The notes: generated from the sequence alone by a model not told the origin. Positions 25,713-33,788 are shown, counted from the first letter of the stretch. The stretch is 43,335 bases of DNA from Flavobacteriales bacterium (GCA_011525195.1 WTIP01000109.1:1-43335); one strand, 5' to 3'. Numbers and translations: made by a program.

Positions 25713-27341
25713 ATTAAAACAATAAAAGGGATATCGGCGGTAAGTGGAATTGCAATAGGCCCTGCTTTTATTGTAAAATCTAGCGGGTCTTTTCAATATA
25801 CACCCGAAAAAACAGAGGACCGCAAAAAAGAACAAAAGAAATTAAGTCAAGCACTCCAAAAAGGAGTAGAAAAAATAAGACAATTAAAGTCGCAATGGAT
25901 TGGAAAACTTCCTGAAGAAGAATTGGAAATCTATGAAGCGCATATTGAAATTTTAAATGATCCTGAGTTAATAAGTAAAACAATCCAATCTATAGAGGAG
26001 GAGGGCTGGTCTGCCCATACTGCCTTACATAAAGTAGCAACAGAATATTGTGAGGTATTGAAATCCTTAGAAGATTCTTATTTAATGGGACGCATTGAGG
26101 ATATTCAAATGCTAAGTCAAATGATTATTGGATATTTAGTGGGGTCAGAAAAGAATGAAATCAAATTAAATAAACCTTCAATACTTGTTGCTGAGAAGCT
26201 TACTACCAATCAATTCGCCGCTATTAAAAGTGAATTCATATTGGGAATCATCATGGCTAAAGGGGGTACAACAGATCACCTTATGATATTGGCTAAAGCA
26301 TTGGGAATTCCTTCACTTATCAATGCAGGACCGGTGATTGAAAAGATTGAAACAGGTGATAAGCTTGTTTTGGACACCTTGCAATCAACTGTTTATATTG
26401 AGCCAAGCCCTGCTTTTATTGAAACCTCAAAAAAGAGTAAAGAGAATTTAGAGCAAAAACAGCGGGAACAAATAGCTTCCAGCCATGAGCCTGCAATGAC
26501 TAAATCAGGAGTAAAAGTTGCGATTCATGCCAATATAGGATCAGTACTTGAAGCGCAAGCCGCCAAAACTAATGGCGCGGAAGGAATAGGTCTATTGAGG
26601 TCAGAGTTGTGTTTTATAGATTGTACTCATTTTCCTTCGGAAAACAAGCAATATGAAACCTATAAAGAATTACTTGATATACTGCCGAAGTCCTTACATA
26701 CAATAAGATTACTTGATTTTGGAACCGATAAGCCTCTAGAATTTCTTTCTCTGGATCAGGAAGAAAATCCAGCAATGGGTCTAAGAGCTTTGCGTTTGGG
26801 GATTACATACTACAACCAATTACTCAAACCTCAGATTAGGGCAATTTTACGCCTTTCCAAAGAATATGCTATTAGGATACTTTGTCCCATGATTGCGACT
26901 CCAGCAGATTTTAATCAAATTTATCAGTTGATTTATTCTGAGTATACACAGCTTAAAAAAGAGGGTGTACAGCTTAACAAATTAGTTCCTATTGGAATTA
27001 TGGTTGAAATACCCAATGTGGCTATTCACCCTGAATTATTTTTAGATAAAGTTGATTTCTTTTCATTTGGAACCAATGATTTGTCGCAATTCCTCATGGC
27101 AGCGGATCGAACAAATGAAAAAGTAGCCAATTATCTAATTGAAGCAAATGAAAGTTTGTTGATGCTTATCAATGAGTTTACTAAAAAAGCGTATAAAAAA
27201 AACAAACCCGTAAGTATATGTGGAGAACTAGCATCGGATACCAGCAGTATTAACAAACTTCTTCAGATGAATATAGACGCTCTAAGTATCGCACCCGCAT
27301 TAATCCCTGAAACTAAGGAATTTATTCGCTCTTTAGAATAA
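25713..27341 (+). CDS. ptsI: PTS enzyme I, apparent AUU start
   Basis: Enzyme I (542 residues from ATT at 25713) transfers phosphate from PEP to HPr. The N-terminus reads IKTIKGISAVSGIAIG, the standard enzyme I beginning. The active histidine in GGTTDH is residue 189 with this start, the same number as in E. coli. The PEP-binding domain has LLDFGTDKP, MVEIPNVA, SFGTNDLSQF and the Cys motif SICGELA. No in-frame ATG, GTG or TTG exists between the upstream stop (25701) and TTG 25923, which would remove about 70 essential residues. So initiation is at ATT 25713 or ATA 25722, or one base is mutated or wrongly read. Confidence 0.88.
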   Translation: MKTIKGISAVSGIAIGPAFIVKSSGSFQYTPEKTEDRKKEQKKLSQALQKGVEKIRQLKSQWIGKLPEEELEIYEAHIEILNDPELISKTIQSIEEEGWSAHTALHKVATEYCEVLKSLEDSYLMGRIEDIQMLSQMIIGYLVGSEKNEIKLNKPSILVAEKLTTNQFAAIKSEFILGIIMAKGGTTDHLMILAKALGIPSLINAGPVIEKIETGDKLVLDTLQSTVYIEPSPAFIETSKKSKENLEQKQREQIASSHEPAMTKSGVKVAIHANIGSVLEAQAAKTNGAEGIGLLRSELCFIDCTHFPSENKQYETYKELLDILPKSLHTIRLLDFGTDKPLEFLSLDQEENPAMGLRALRLGITYYNQLLKPQIRAILRLSKEYAIRILCPMIATPADFNQIYQLIYSEYTQLKKEGVQLNKLVPIGIMVEIPNVAIHPELFLDKVDFFSFGTNDLSQFLMAADRTNEKVANYLIEANESLLMLINEFTKKAYKKNKPVSICGELASDTSSINKLLQMNIDALSIAPALIPETKEFIRSLE

Positions 27342-27408
27342 TAAAATATTCACTATAATTTATGTTATGTAAAATAGAGTTTTTTAAATGAACAAATAGA
27401 TATTATTG

Positions 27409-27416
27409 TAAATTTG
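27409..27416 (+). promoter_or_regulatory. Possible -7 box for the DUF2911 gene
   Basis: TAAATTTG fits TAnnTTTG and lies 24 bases before the ATG at 27441. Upstream there is only a T-run around 27381-27385 in the -33 region, so the match is partial. The gap 27342-27440 is AT-rich and holds no visible terminator. Confidence 0.45.
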
Positions 27417-27440
27417 ATATCTCACAAAAACCTACTCCCT

Positions 27441-27974
27441 ATGAAAATTATCAAACTAAGTTTATTTGCCCTATTAGGACTTGTAGTAATAGCAGGTTTG
27501 TTTTTCGCCTATGGTTTATATATCAATCCTAAAAGTCCACTTGGTACTGCCGAGTTTAAAGCTGTCGATAAAGAAATTTCAGTACGCTACTACCGTCCCT
27601 ACAAAAAAGGACGGTTGATTTTTGGTGAAGCTACTGATGGCGCTTTGGTGCCTTTTGGATCTTACTGGCGTTTGGGTGCAAATCTTACAACTAAACTCAC
27701 GACAAATCAGGATTTGGATATTGCAGGACGCTTATTGCCCAAAGGGACTTATGGATTGTATGTATACCCCTATGCTGAAAACTGGGTACTTTATATACAT
27801 ACAAAAACGGGTGGATTTAGTGCTTCTGAGCCCGATTCGAGTGGTATACTGATGAAAATTAATCTTCCCGTACAACAACTTGAAACACCAGTCGAACAGT
27901 TTACTATGGATTTTGTAGGAAGTGCATTACGAATCCAGTGGGATACAACCAAAGTAGTTATTCCCCTTCAGTAA
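27441..27974 (+). CDS. DUF2911 family membrane-anchored protein
   Basis: The 177-residue protein has one N-terminal hydrophobic segment (about residues 5-24) followed by a DUF2911 domain: SVRYYRPYKKGRLIFG, VPFGSYWRLGANLTTKL and LPKGTYGLYVYP. The family is common in Bacteroidota, exported, and of unknown function. I start at ATG 27441, which places the hydrophobic segment at the N-terminus; an in-frame TTG at 27414 lies in the -7 box. Its stop shares one base with the ATG of the interrupted amidohydrolase gene. Confidence 0.85.
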   Translation: MKIIKLSLFALLGLVVIAGLFFAYGLYINPKSPLGTAEFKAVDKEISVRYYRPYKKGRLIFGEATDGALVPFGSYWRLGANLTTKLTTNQDLDIAGRLLPKGTYGLYVYPYAENWVLYIHTKTGGFSASEPDSSGILMKINLPVQQLETPVEQFTMDFVGSALRIQWDTTKVVIPLQ

Positions 27975-29098
27975 TGCGTAAATTTATTAGTTCGCTTTTT
28001 AAGGTGGCCTTTGCCCTCGTCTTTCTCGGAGGGCTCTCCTATTATATTTTAGATAAACTTCAGGAAAAAGAAAACTTGATGGATATAGAAGAATACAGCC
28101 CTAAGTCCACACTGGTGGTCAAAGAAACGCCACTCACCCGCTCTAAATATCCTTTTGTAGACGTACACAATCACCAATTTGATATGCCGCTGAAAAACCT
28201 CTCAAAACTTGTCGCGGAAATGGACAGTTTGAATATGGCTTTTATGATCAATCTGAGTGGCTTTCGAGGCATGTATTTAAGGCAGTCTTTAGAAAATATC
28301 CGAAAAAATGCGCCCAATCGCTTTGGTTTATTTTTAAATATCGATTTTGAAGCCATAGATGAAGCCGATTTTAAAAAAACCCAGTTAGCACTCATAGATT
28401 CTGCGGCGGCGGCGGGCGTGATGGGCTAAAAAGTTTATAAATCACTCGGGCTGACCAGCAGAGATTCGAAAGGAAACCGTATTGCAATCAATGACCCCCG
28501 TTTGGATCCCCTATGGGAAGCCTGCGGTTAGCATGAGATGCGTGTATTGATACATTCAGGTGAACCCGCCTCTTTTTGGGAACCCAAAGACCGCTTTAAC
28601 GAACGCTGGCTTGAACTTCGGCAAAAACCCAACCGCTACCGTGACCCTGCCTCCAACCCTTCTTTTGAAGAAGTCTTAGCAGAGCAGCACGCTATTTTTA
28701 AAAAACACCCCAACACTACTTTCATCAATGCACATCTGGGATGGATGGGTAACGACCTAGACCGGTTGGGCGCCCACCTTGACAGTTACCCGAATGTCAT
28801 GACTGAAATCGGGGCTGTTTTAGCGGAATTAGGAAGACAACCGAAGCGGGCGCGACAATTTATGATCGACTATCAAGACCGTATTCTTTTTGGCAAAGAC
28901 AGTTATAAACCCAGTGAATATTATACTTATTTTAGAGTACTGGAAACAGAAGATGAATATTTTGACTATTACCGCAAACGTCATGCCCATTGGAAACTGT
29001 ATGGACTTGCACTACCCGACACTGTTTTGCAAAAAATTTATTATAAAAACGCCTTAACTTTATTCCCAACATTAGATTCCACATTATTTAAAAATTAA
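27974..29098 (+). pseudogene. Amidohydrolase (amidohydrolase_2 family) interrupted by two in-frame stops
   Basis: One reading frame of 374 codons encodes a membrane-anchored TIM-barrel metal hydrolase. It has an N-terminal hydrophobic segment (about 9-25), H65-x-H67 in VDVHNHQF, VLIHSGEP, FINAHLGWM and FGKDSY. The frame carries TAA at codon 152 (28427-28429) and TAG at codon 186 (28529-28531), with no frameshift. Context suggests the lost residues were Leu (TTA to TAA, in GxKVYKSLGL) and Glu (GAG to TAG). Coding quality stays good on both sides of each stop. It is most simply a young pseudogene or carries base errors; readthrough is less likely. It sits between DUF2911 and ybjQ in an apparent operon. 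Confidence 0.8.
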
Positions 29099-29102
29099 AA
29101 CT

Positions 29103-29417
29103 ATGCTACTCGTTACCACCCCTACCGTCCCAAATAAAGCGATTACCGAAACCCTGGGTATTGCAAGAGGCAGCACCGTACGTGCGCGAAATGTAGGACA
29201 AGATATATTTGCAGGTTTAAAAAACATCATTGGTGGTGAAATTAGCGAATACACCAAATTACAAGCGCAATCTCGAGAACAAGCCCTTCAGCGTATGCAA
29301 GAAGACGCAGAAAAAATGGGCGCCAATGCCATTGTAAATGTCCGTTTAACGACTTCGATGGTGATGCAAGGCTGTTCTGAAATTTTGGCTTACGGCACCG
29401 CAGTAATTGTCAAATAA
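29103..29417 (+). CDS. YbjQ family (UPF0145) protein
   Basis: A 104-residue protein with the YbjQ/UPF0145 fold signature: VPNKAITETLGIARGSTVRARN, the middle block FAGLKNIIGGEISEYTKL, and DAEKMGANAIVNVR near the end. Members form small pentameric beta-alpha assemblies; the function is not established, although the family has been called heavy-metal-binding. No signal peptide. Its TAA overlaps by one base the ATG of the 35-residue membrane peptide. Confidence 0.9.
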   Translation: MLLVTTPTVPNKAITETLGIARGSTVRARNVGQDIFAGLKNIIGGEISEYTKLQAQSREQALQRMQEDAEKMGANAIVNVRLTTSMVMQGCSEILAYGTAVIVK

Positions 29418-29524
29418 TGATAGAATGGTTTCTTTTGATAGGTGCAGTTGGACTGGGTCTCTACTTTCTCTTTCAAAAGATAGAGACAGAAAAAGAGGAA
29501 GATTTTGAGGACAGAGACAATTAG
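29417..29524 (+). CDS. Small 35-residue single-span membrane peptide
   Basis: MIEWFLLIGAVGLGLYFLFQ forms one hydrophobic span, followed by a strongly charged tail, KIETEKEEDFEDRDN. The ATG shares its A with the last base of the ybjQ stop codon, a coupling geometry seen at several real junctions in this window. The stop overlaps the convergent DinB-like gene by 4 bases. There is no known family that I can name. It is likely real given the coupled start and clean span-plus-tail design, but short frames like this can arise by chance. Confidence 0.55.
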   Translation: MIEWFLLIGAVGLGLYFLFQKIETEKEEDFEDRDN

Positions 29525-30102
29525 TTTTTTATACCTAGAAAAACATTAACCCCTTTGGCTATAGGGTTTCCTGAAGTGCGCCGAAAACTCACAACTTGCC
29601 CTGTGTGGTAGAGTGCATCTGAAATCGGTCCGTTAATCAGATTCCATAGGGGAAAAGCAGACTGCTTCCCTTCTCTATCAAAAACAATTTTCATTCTTTC
29701 CAGACCCTCCTGGTCGGCTTGACTCAATACCTGAGCGGCTAGCTCTAAATTAGTTAATGTTTCAGCACGAAGGGATTCAAGTGTTACAGGCGCTTTGGTA
29801 TCAGGTCGTTTAGAGGGTATATTTTGAACCGCTTCCGCTATAGTTTTAGATAAACCGTAAAGGTGTTGTAAGGTTTCCAAACTACTCGATGCTTCCTGAG
29901 AGGGGCGGTAGTCTAGATCTTCCTTTCTAAGGCCCTCTGTGGCCCAATAATAACGAAATCCCAAACCTTGGACCATGCGCAAGAGTGTTGTTGAAGGAGT
30001 GAGCTGCTTAGGAGCTTCTGGAATTTGAGAAAAAGGAAGTGCTTGTGCCATAGCAAATGAAGATACAAAGAATAAAAGTGTAAGTGAATAGGCTGGTTTC
30101 AT
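29521..30102 (-). CDS. Secreted DinB-like protein
   Basis: The 193-residue protein starts with a signal peptide (MKPAYSLTLLFFVSSFAMAQA), predicted to be cleaved after about residue 19. A four-helix DinB-like domain follows, with LQHLYGLSKT and ISDALYHTGQVVSFRR, where the histidines fit the family's metal site. Most DinB proteins are cytoplasmic; this one is apparently exported to the periplasm. Function unknown. It is convergent with the small membrane peptide (4-base overlap) and divergent from the SUI1-family gene across 41 bases containing a palindrome. Confidence 0.8.
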   Translation of the reverse strand: MKPAYSLTLLFFVSSFAMAQALPFSQIPEAPKQLTPSTTLLRMVQGLGFRYYWATEGLRKEDLDYRPSQEASSSLETLQHLYGLSKTIAEAVQNIPSKRPDTKAPVTLESLRAETLTNLELAAQVLSQADQEGLERMKIVFDREGKQSAFPLWNLINGPISDALYHTGQVVSFRRTSGNPIAKGVNVFLGIKN

Positions 30103-30129
30103 CTGTTCTAAATTAGTATTTTCGTTCTA

Positions 30130-30143
30130 ATAAGTCGACTTAT
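30130..30143. repeat. Perfect 14-bp palindrome next to the SUI1-family start codon
   Basis: ATAAGTCGACTTAT is its own reverse complement. It occupies the end of the 41-base gap between two divergent genes and abuts the ATG at 30144. A one-mismatch -7 box (TATTTTCG, 30117-30124) lies just upstream, so the palindrome would fall at the very start of the transcript. It could be an operator for a dimeric regulator or a small hairpin at the mRNA 5' end; neither is proven. Confidence 0.5.
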
Positions 30144-30485
30144 ATGACCAAAAAACTTAATAGTTTCGAAGCACTTGCTAATATTCAGTTTGATAATTTG
30201 GCTCCTGACCCTGACCCCCTACCCGATTCAAAACTGGATTTTAGAGTACAGGAACTGGAAGCGCACTTTAGTACAAAAGGCCGTGCAGGAAAGACAGTTA
30301 CCCTTATCAAAGGTTTCGAAGGTTCAGATGAAGAGCTTAAAGCCTTGTCAAAACAGTTAAAAAAAGCAATAGGTGTAGGCGGCAGTATTAAAAATGGGGA
30401 AATTATTATTCAAGGAAACTACCGCGACCAACTGATGGCATTGTTGTTAGAAATGGGTCATCGAGTAAAGCGAATTGGGGGCTAA
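30144..30485 (+). CDS. SUI1/eIF1-like (YciH) translation factor
   Basis: The 113-residue protein ends in an eIF1/SUI1 domain: GRAGKTVTLIKGFEG, LKALSKQLKKAIGVGGSIKNGEIIIQGNYRD, GHRVKRIGG. Bacterial YciH resembles eukaryotic eIF1 and has been linked to start-site fidelity and stress translation; a cytoplasmic ribosome-associated role is assumed. Its stop overlaps the convergent ung stop by 4 bases. Confidence 0.92.
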   Translation: MTKKLNSFEALANIQFDNLAPDPDPLPDSKLDFRVQELEAHFSTKGRAGKTVTLIKGFEGSDEELKALSKQLKKAIGVGGSIKNGEIIIQGNYRDQLMALLLEMGHRVKRIGG

Positions 30486-31150
30486 ACCCATTGAATGGGG
30501 TCTTGTCCTTGTTTTTCTAAAAAGGCATTACATTGACTAAAGTGTTTATTGCCAAACCAATAACCCCGATTCGCACTCAATGGTGAGGGGTGACCACAGG
30601 TGAGTATACAATGTTTATTTTGGTCTATAAGTCGGGCTTTTTGTTTGGCATAGCCACCCCATAAGAGAAAAACCAAACCCGTTTTTTCTTTTGATAAGAG
30701 GCGAATGACTTGATCAGTAAAGACTTCCCACCCTTTTTTTTGATGACTTCCTGCCTGCTGAGCACGGACTGTCAAGGTTGCATTTAATAAAAAAACCCCT
30801 TGGGCTGCCCACTGTTCTAAATTGCCATTTTGAGGGGGAGAATAACCCAGGTCAGTTTTCAGTTCTTTAAATATATTTTGCAAAGAAGGAGGTGGCGTAA
30901 TGCCTTTGGGAACAGAAAAACACAGCCCGTGAGCTTGCCCAAAACCGTGGTAAGGGTCTTGGCCAAGAAGTATTACTTTAACTTGATCAAAAGGACAACG
31001 GTTAAAGGCGTTAAAAATTAATGGCCCAGGTGGATAACATTGCGTACTCTGGTATTCCTTTTTAATAAAAGTGATAAGGGCCTCAAAATAAGGCTGATCA
31101 AATTCAGATTGCAAGACCTTTTCCCAACTGGGATGTATTTGTACCTGCAT
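30482..31150 (-). CDS. ung: Uracil-DNA glycosylase
   Basis: The 222-residue family 1 enzyme has the water-activating loop GQDPYHGFGQAHGLCFS, the uracil-binding region VFLLNATLTV, and the DNA-intercalation loop HPSPLSANRGYWFG. It removes uracil from DNA produced by cytosine deamination or dUTP use. Length equals the family norm. It is divergent from the MutS2-like gene, 39 bases away, so two DNA maintenance genes share a promoter region. Confidence 0.97.
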   Translation of the reverse strand: MQVQIHPSWEKVLQSEFDQPYFEALITFIKKEYQSTQCYPPGPLIFNAFNRCPFDQVKVILLGQDPYHGFGQAHGLCFSVPKGITPPPSLQNIFKELKTDLGYSPPQNGNLEQWAAQGVFLLNATLTVRAQQAGSHQKKGWEVFTDQVIRLLSKEKTGLVFLLWGGYAKQKARLIDQNKHCILTCGHPSPLSANRGYWFGNKHFSQCNAFLEKQGQDPIQWV

Positions 31151-31166
31151 GATTTTATTACTTTTG
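31139..31166 (+). promoter_or_regulatory. Promoter of the mutS2-like gene
   Basis: TTG at 31139-31141 (within TTTG) and TACTTTTG at 31159-31166 are spaced by 17 bases, fitting TTG-N17-23-TAnnTTTG. The -33 element lies within the first codons of the divergent ung gene. The start codon is 24 bases downstream of the box. Confidence 0.6.
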
Positions 31167-31189
31167 CAAGGCTAAGTTAAGAAAAATCG

Positions 31190-33367
31190 ATGCCTAAGAT
31201 ACCTGAGAAAACTTTAGAAGACCTTGAATATAAAGACGTCTTACATCAGTGTGCCGCTTTTGCAATAACACCCTTGGGCAAAGCGGAAATTCTTGCTTTA
31301 AAACCACAAACAGACTCTGAGCATGTCCTTACTACATTAGAACGTACTTCTGAGTACCGCGCCTCATTTGATAATGAAAATAGAATTCCCAATCATGGAT
31401 TTGAGGATACAGCCCCCTATTTTCAACTCCTTAAAATTGAGAACAGCGTACTGGAATTAGAGGCATTTAGAATTTTAGCCCGTGCCACAGAGACCACCAA
31501 TACACTTTTAGCATTTTTAAAAAAATTTAAAACCTATTACCCTTCACTTTTTTTACTCACAGCAGATTTAGAGGAAGAAAATGAAATTAAGCTAGCTGTA
31601 GACCGAGTCATAGATCGCTTTGGAGAAGTTCGAAATGATGCCTCAGAGGCCCTTTTTCAGATAAGAAAGCAGATGCAGCAGTTGAGGGGTAAAATTAGCA
31701 GTAGTTTTAATAAAGCGCTCAGTCACTATAGCGGTGCAGATTATTTAGACGACATCAGAGAATCAGTAGTCGACAACCGACGCGTATTAGCGGTAAAGGC
31801 AATGCATAGAAGAAAGGTTAAAGGCGCTATTTTGGGTAGTTCTAAAACAGGAAGCATTGTTTTTATTGAGCCTGAAGCTACCCATATTCAAACAAGAGAA
31901 CTTAATAATTTGACGTTTGAAGAAGGAGAAGAAATCAAAAAAATTTTAAGTCAACTTACAGATTTATTTCGTCCTTATCTCCCCTATTTTAAGCTGCAGC
32001 ACGCTTTTTTAGTAGAAATGGACGTAATATATTCCAAAGCCCGTTACGCCCAAGAAATCGAAGGTGTTCTGCCTAAGATAGATCAGGAGGAAAGAGTAGT
32101 AAGCTTTAAGAAAGCCTACCACCCCCTCCTACTCCAAGCCCACAAACTTGAAAATAAAGTAACCCACCCACAGGACATTACTTTAGATACTGAACACCGT
32201 ATTATTGTCATTTCAGGCCCCAATGCGGGCGGAAAAAGTATTACCCTCAAAACAGTAGGACTCCTACAATTAATGCTTCAAAGTGGACTTTTAATTCCCG
32301 TACACGAACGTTCTAAAGCGACACTCTTTTCACAAGTCCTAACAGATATTGGAGACAATCAATCGATAGAAAATCACTTGAGCACCTATTCCTACCGACT
32401 TAAGAATATGAAGCAATTCTTAAAAAAATGCGATGCCTCTACCCTCTTTCTCATCGATGAATTTGGGACGGGTTCCGATCCTGAACTGGGAGGGGCCTTG
32501 GCGGAAGTAATACTGGAAGACTTTTATGAGCGTAACGCCTATGGACTCATCACAACCCACTACTCCAATCTTAAAGCGCTCGCCAATGAACTTCCCGCGA
32601 TGACTAATGCGAATATGCAGTTTAACAATCAAACTTTAGAACCCGTTTTCAGGTTGATTATGGGTGAAGCAGGAAGCTCCTTTACCTTTGAGGTAGCCCA
32701 AAAAAACGGATTACCTTTTAATTTGATTAACCGCGCAAAAAAGAAAATTGAACGGGGTAAAGTGCGTTTTGATGCCACTATTGCCAAATTACAAAAAGAA
32801 CGTGCTACGATGATGAAAATCGAAAAATCATTAAAAGCGCAGGAAATCAAAATCAAAGGGGAATCGGAAAAAATGGAAAATCTCAATGCGAAACTGAAAG
32901 CCAAATTAAGCGGTTATCAAGAGCTTTTTGATCATAACCAACGGATGATTGTCTTGGGCAATAAATTGAATGAGGCGGCAGAACGCTTTTTTACTTCGAA
33001 TAAAAAGCGACCGCTTGTTGCCGAACTTCTTCGCTTGGTCGAAACCGAAAATGCGAAGCGCAAACGAAAAAGTGCAGCAGTAGCAAAAAAAGAAAGGGAA
33101 GAAAAGAAAAAATTAGATGCCCAGGTTAAAAAAGAATTAGTTCAAGTACGCAAAGAGAGGAAAAAAGAAAAAAAACAACCCCAGCAGCCTGAAAAGCCGA
33201 AGCCTATAATTGCAGTAGGGGATCAAGTACGCCTCTATGATGGACGGGCTGTGGGAACTATAGATGCAATAGAAAAGCAGAAAGCCATTGTCAATTATGG
33301 TGCTTTTACTACGCAAGTAAACCTTGACCTTTTGACACTTGTAAAAACGGCAAAAAAATCAAAATGA
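31190..33367 (+). CDS. MutS2-like ATPase without Smr domain
   Basis: The 725-residue protein has the MutS2 core: an N-terminal clamp and lever region starting KTLEDLEYKDVL, Walker A GPNAGGKSITLKT (from residue 343), Walker B FLIDEFGTGSDP (about 420), and a helical region ending in a Lys/Glu-rich linker (about 630-670). A small KOW-like segment follows (VGDQVRLYDGRAVGTIDAI). Canonical MutS2 continues for about 80 residues as an Smr nuclease domain; this one stops at the KOW-like part with a clean stop. MutS2 proteins act on recombination intermediates or collided ribosomes rather than mismatch repair. The DCC gene starts within its last codons. Confidence 0.88.
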   Translation: MPKIPEKTLEDLEYKDVLHQCAAFAITPLGKAEILALKPQTDSEHVLTTLERTSEYRASFDNENRIPNHGFEDTAPYFQLLKIENSVLELEAFRILARATETTNTLLAFLKKFKTYYPSLFLLTADLEEENEIKLAVDRVIDRFGEVRNDASEALFQIRKQMQQLRGKISSSFNKALSHYSGADYLDDIRESVVDNRRVLAVKAMHRRKVKGAILGSSKTGSIVFIEPEATHIQTRELNNLTFEEGEEIKKILSQLTDLFRPYLPYFKLQHAFLVEMDVIYSKARYAQEIEGVLPKIDQEERVVSFKKAYHPLLLQAHKLENKVTHPQDITLDTEHRIIVISGPNAGGKSITLKTVGLLQLMLQSGLLIPVHERSKATLFSQVLTDIGDNQSIENHLSTYSYRLKNMKQFLKKCDASTLFLIDEFGTGSDPELGGALAEVILEDFYERNAYGLITTHYSNLKALANELPAMTNANMQFNNQTLEPVFRLIMGEAGSSFTFEVAQKNGLPFNLINRAKKKIERGKVRFDATIAKLQKERATMMKIEKSLKAQEIKIKGESEKMENLNAKLKAKLSGYQELFDHNQRMIVLGNKLNEAAERFFTSNKKRPLVAELLRLVETENAKRKRKSAAVAKKEREEKKKLDAQVKKELVQVRKERKKEKKQPQQPEKPKPIIAVGDQVRLYDGRAVGTIDAIEKQKAIVNYGAFTTQVNLDLLTLVKTAKKSK

Positions 33368-33762
33368 AGCAACTCATTGTTTACTACGACGGCTATTGCG
33401 TGTTTTGTAATTTTTGGGTGCGTAAACTTTGCCAATGGGACCGAAAAGAGGGAATCAGATTTGCAGCTCTTGACAGTCCTTCTGCAGTACAGATGGTGAA
33501 AGTTACGGGATTTGACATAAGCACTGTAGATTCTCTGATTTGTTGGAATCAAAAATCAGCTCCTGAGACAGCCTCAGCTGCAGTATTCATGATTTGCCGA
33601 AAGCTGGGCGGGATTTTTAGACTGGTAACCCTCTTTGAGGTACTTCCCTATACCATTTTAAATTGGATTTACAAAGTTATTGCTTCCAATCGGTATCAAT
33701 GGTTTGGAAAACTAGGGACTTGTCCGCTTCCTGAGACAGAATATCGGCATAAGTTTTTATAG
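33364..33762 (+). CDS. DCC family (DUF393) thiol-disulfide oxidoreductase-like protein
   Basis: A 132-residue protein with the N-terminal motif YYDGYCVFC (D9, C12, C15) that names the DCC family. FAALDSPSAVQ and a C-terminal YKVIASNRYQWFGK region follow, both typical of the family. The CxxC near a thioredoxin-like strand suggests redox activity, not demonstrated for most members. It overlaps the mutS2-like stop by 4 bases. Its stop faces the convergent symporter gene 26 bases away. Confidence 0.88.
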   Translation: MKQLIVYYDGYCVFCNFWVRKLCQWDRKEGIRFAALDSPSAVQMVKVTGFDISTVDSLICWNQKSAPETASAAVFMICRKLGGIFRLVTLFEVLPYTILNWIYKVIASNRYQWFGKLGTCPLPETEYRHKFL

Positions 33763-33788
33763 AAATAAAGATTTTCCCGTTGCAAAAA

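Noticed and set aside
25923-27341. A short enzyme I starting at TTG 25923
   Set aside because: It would lack the conserved N-terminal strand and helix that the upstream in-frame DNA clearly encodes, and would leave a 212-base gap in an otherwise gapless operon.
28538-29098. A separate 186-residue gene starting at ATG 28538
   Set aside because: It is in frame with the upstream amidohydrolase half and continues the same domain; two split genes with exactly the family order are better read as one interrupted gene.
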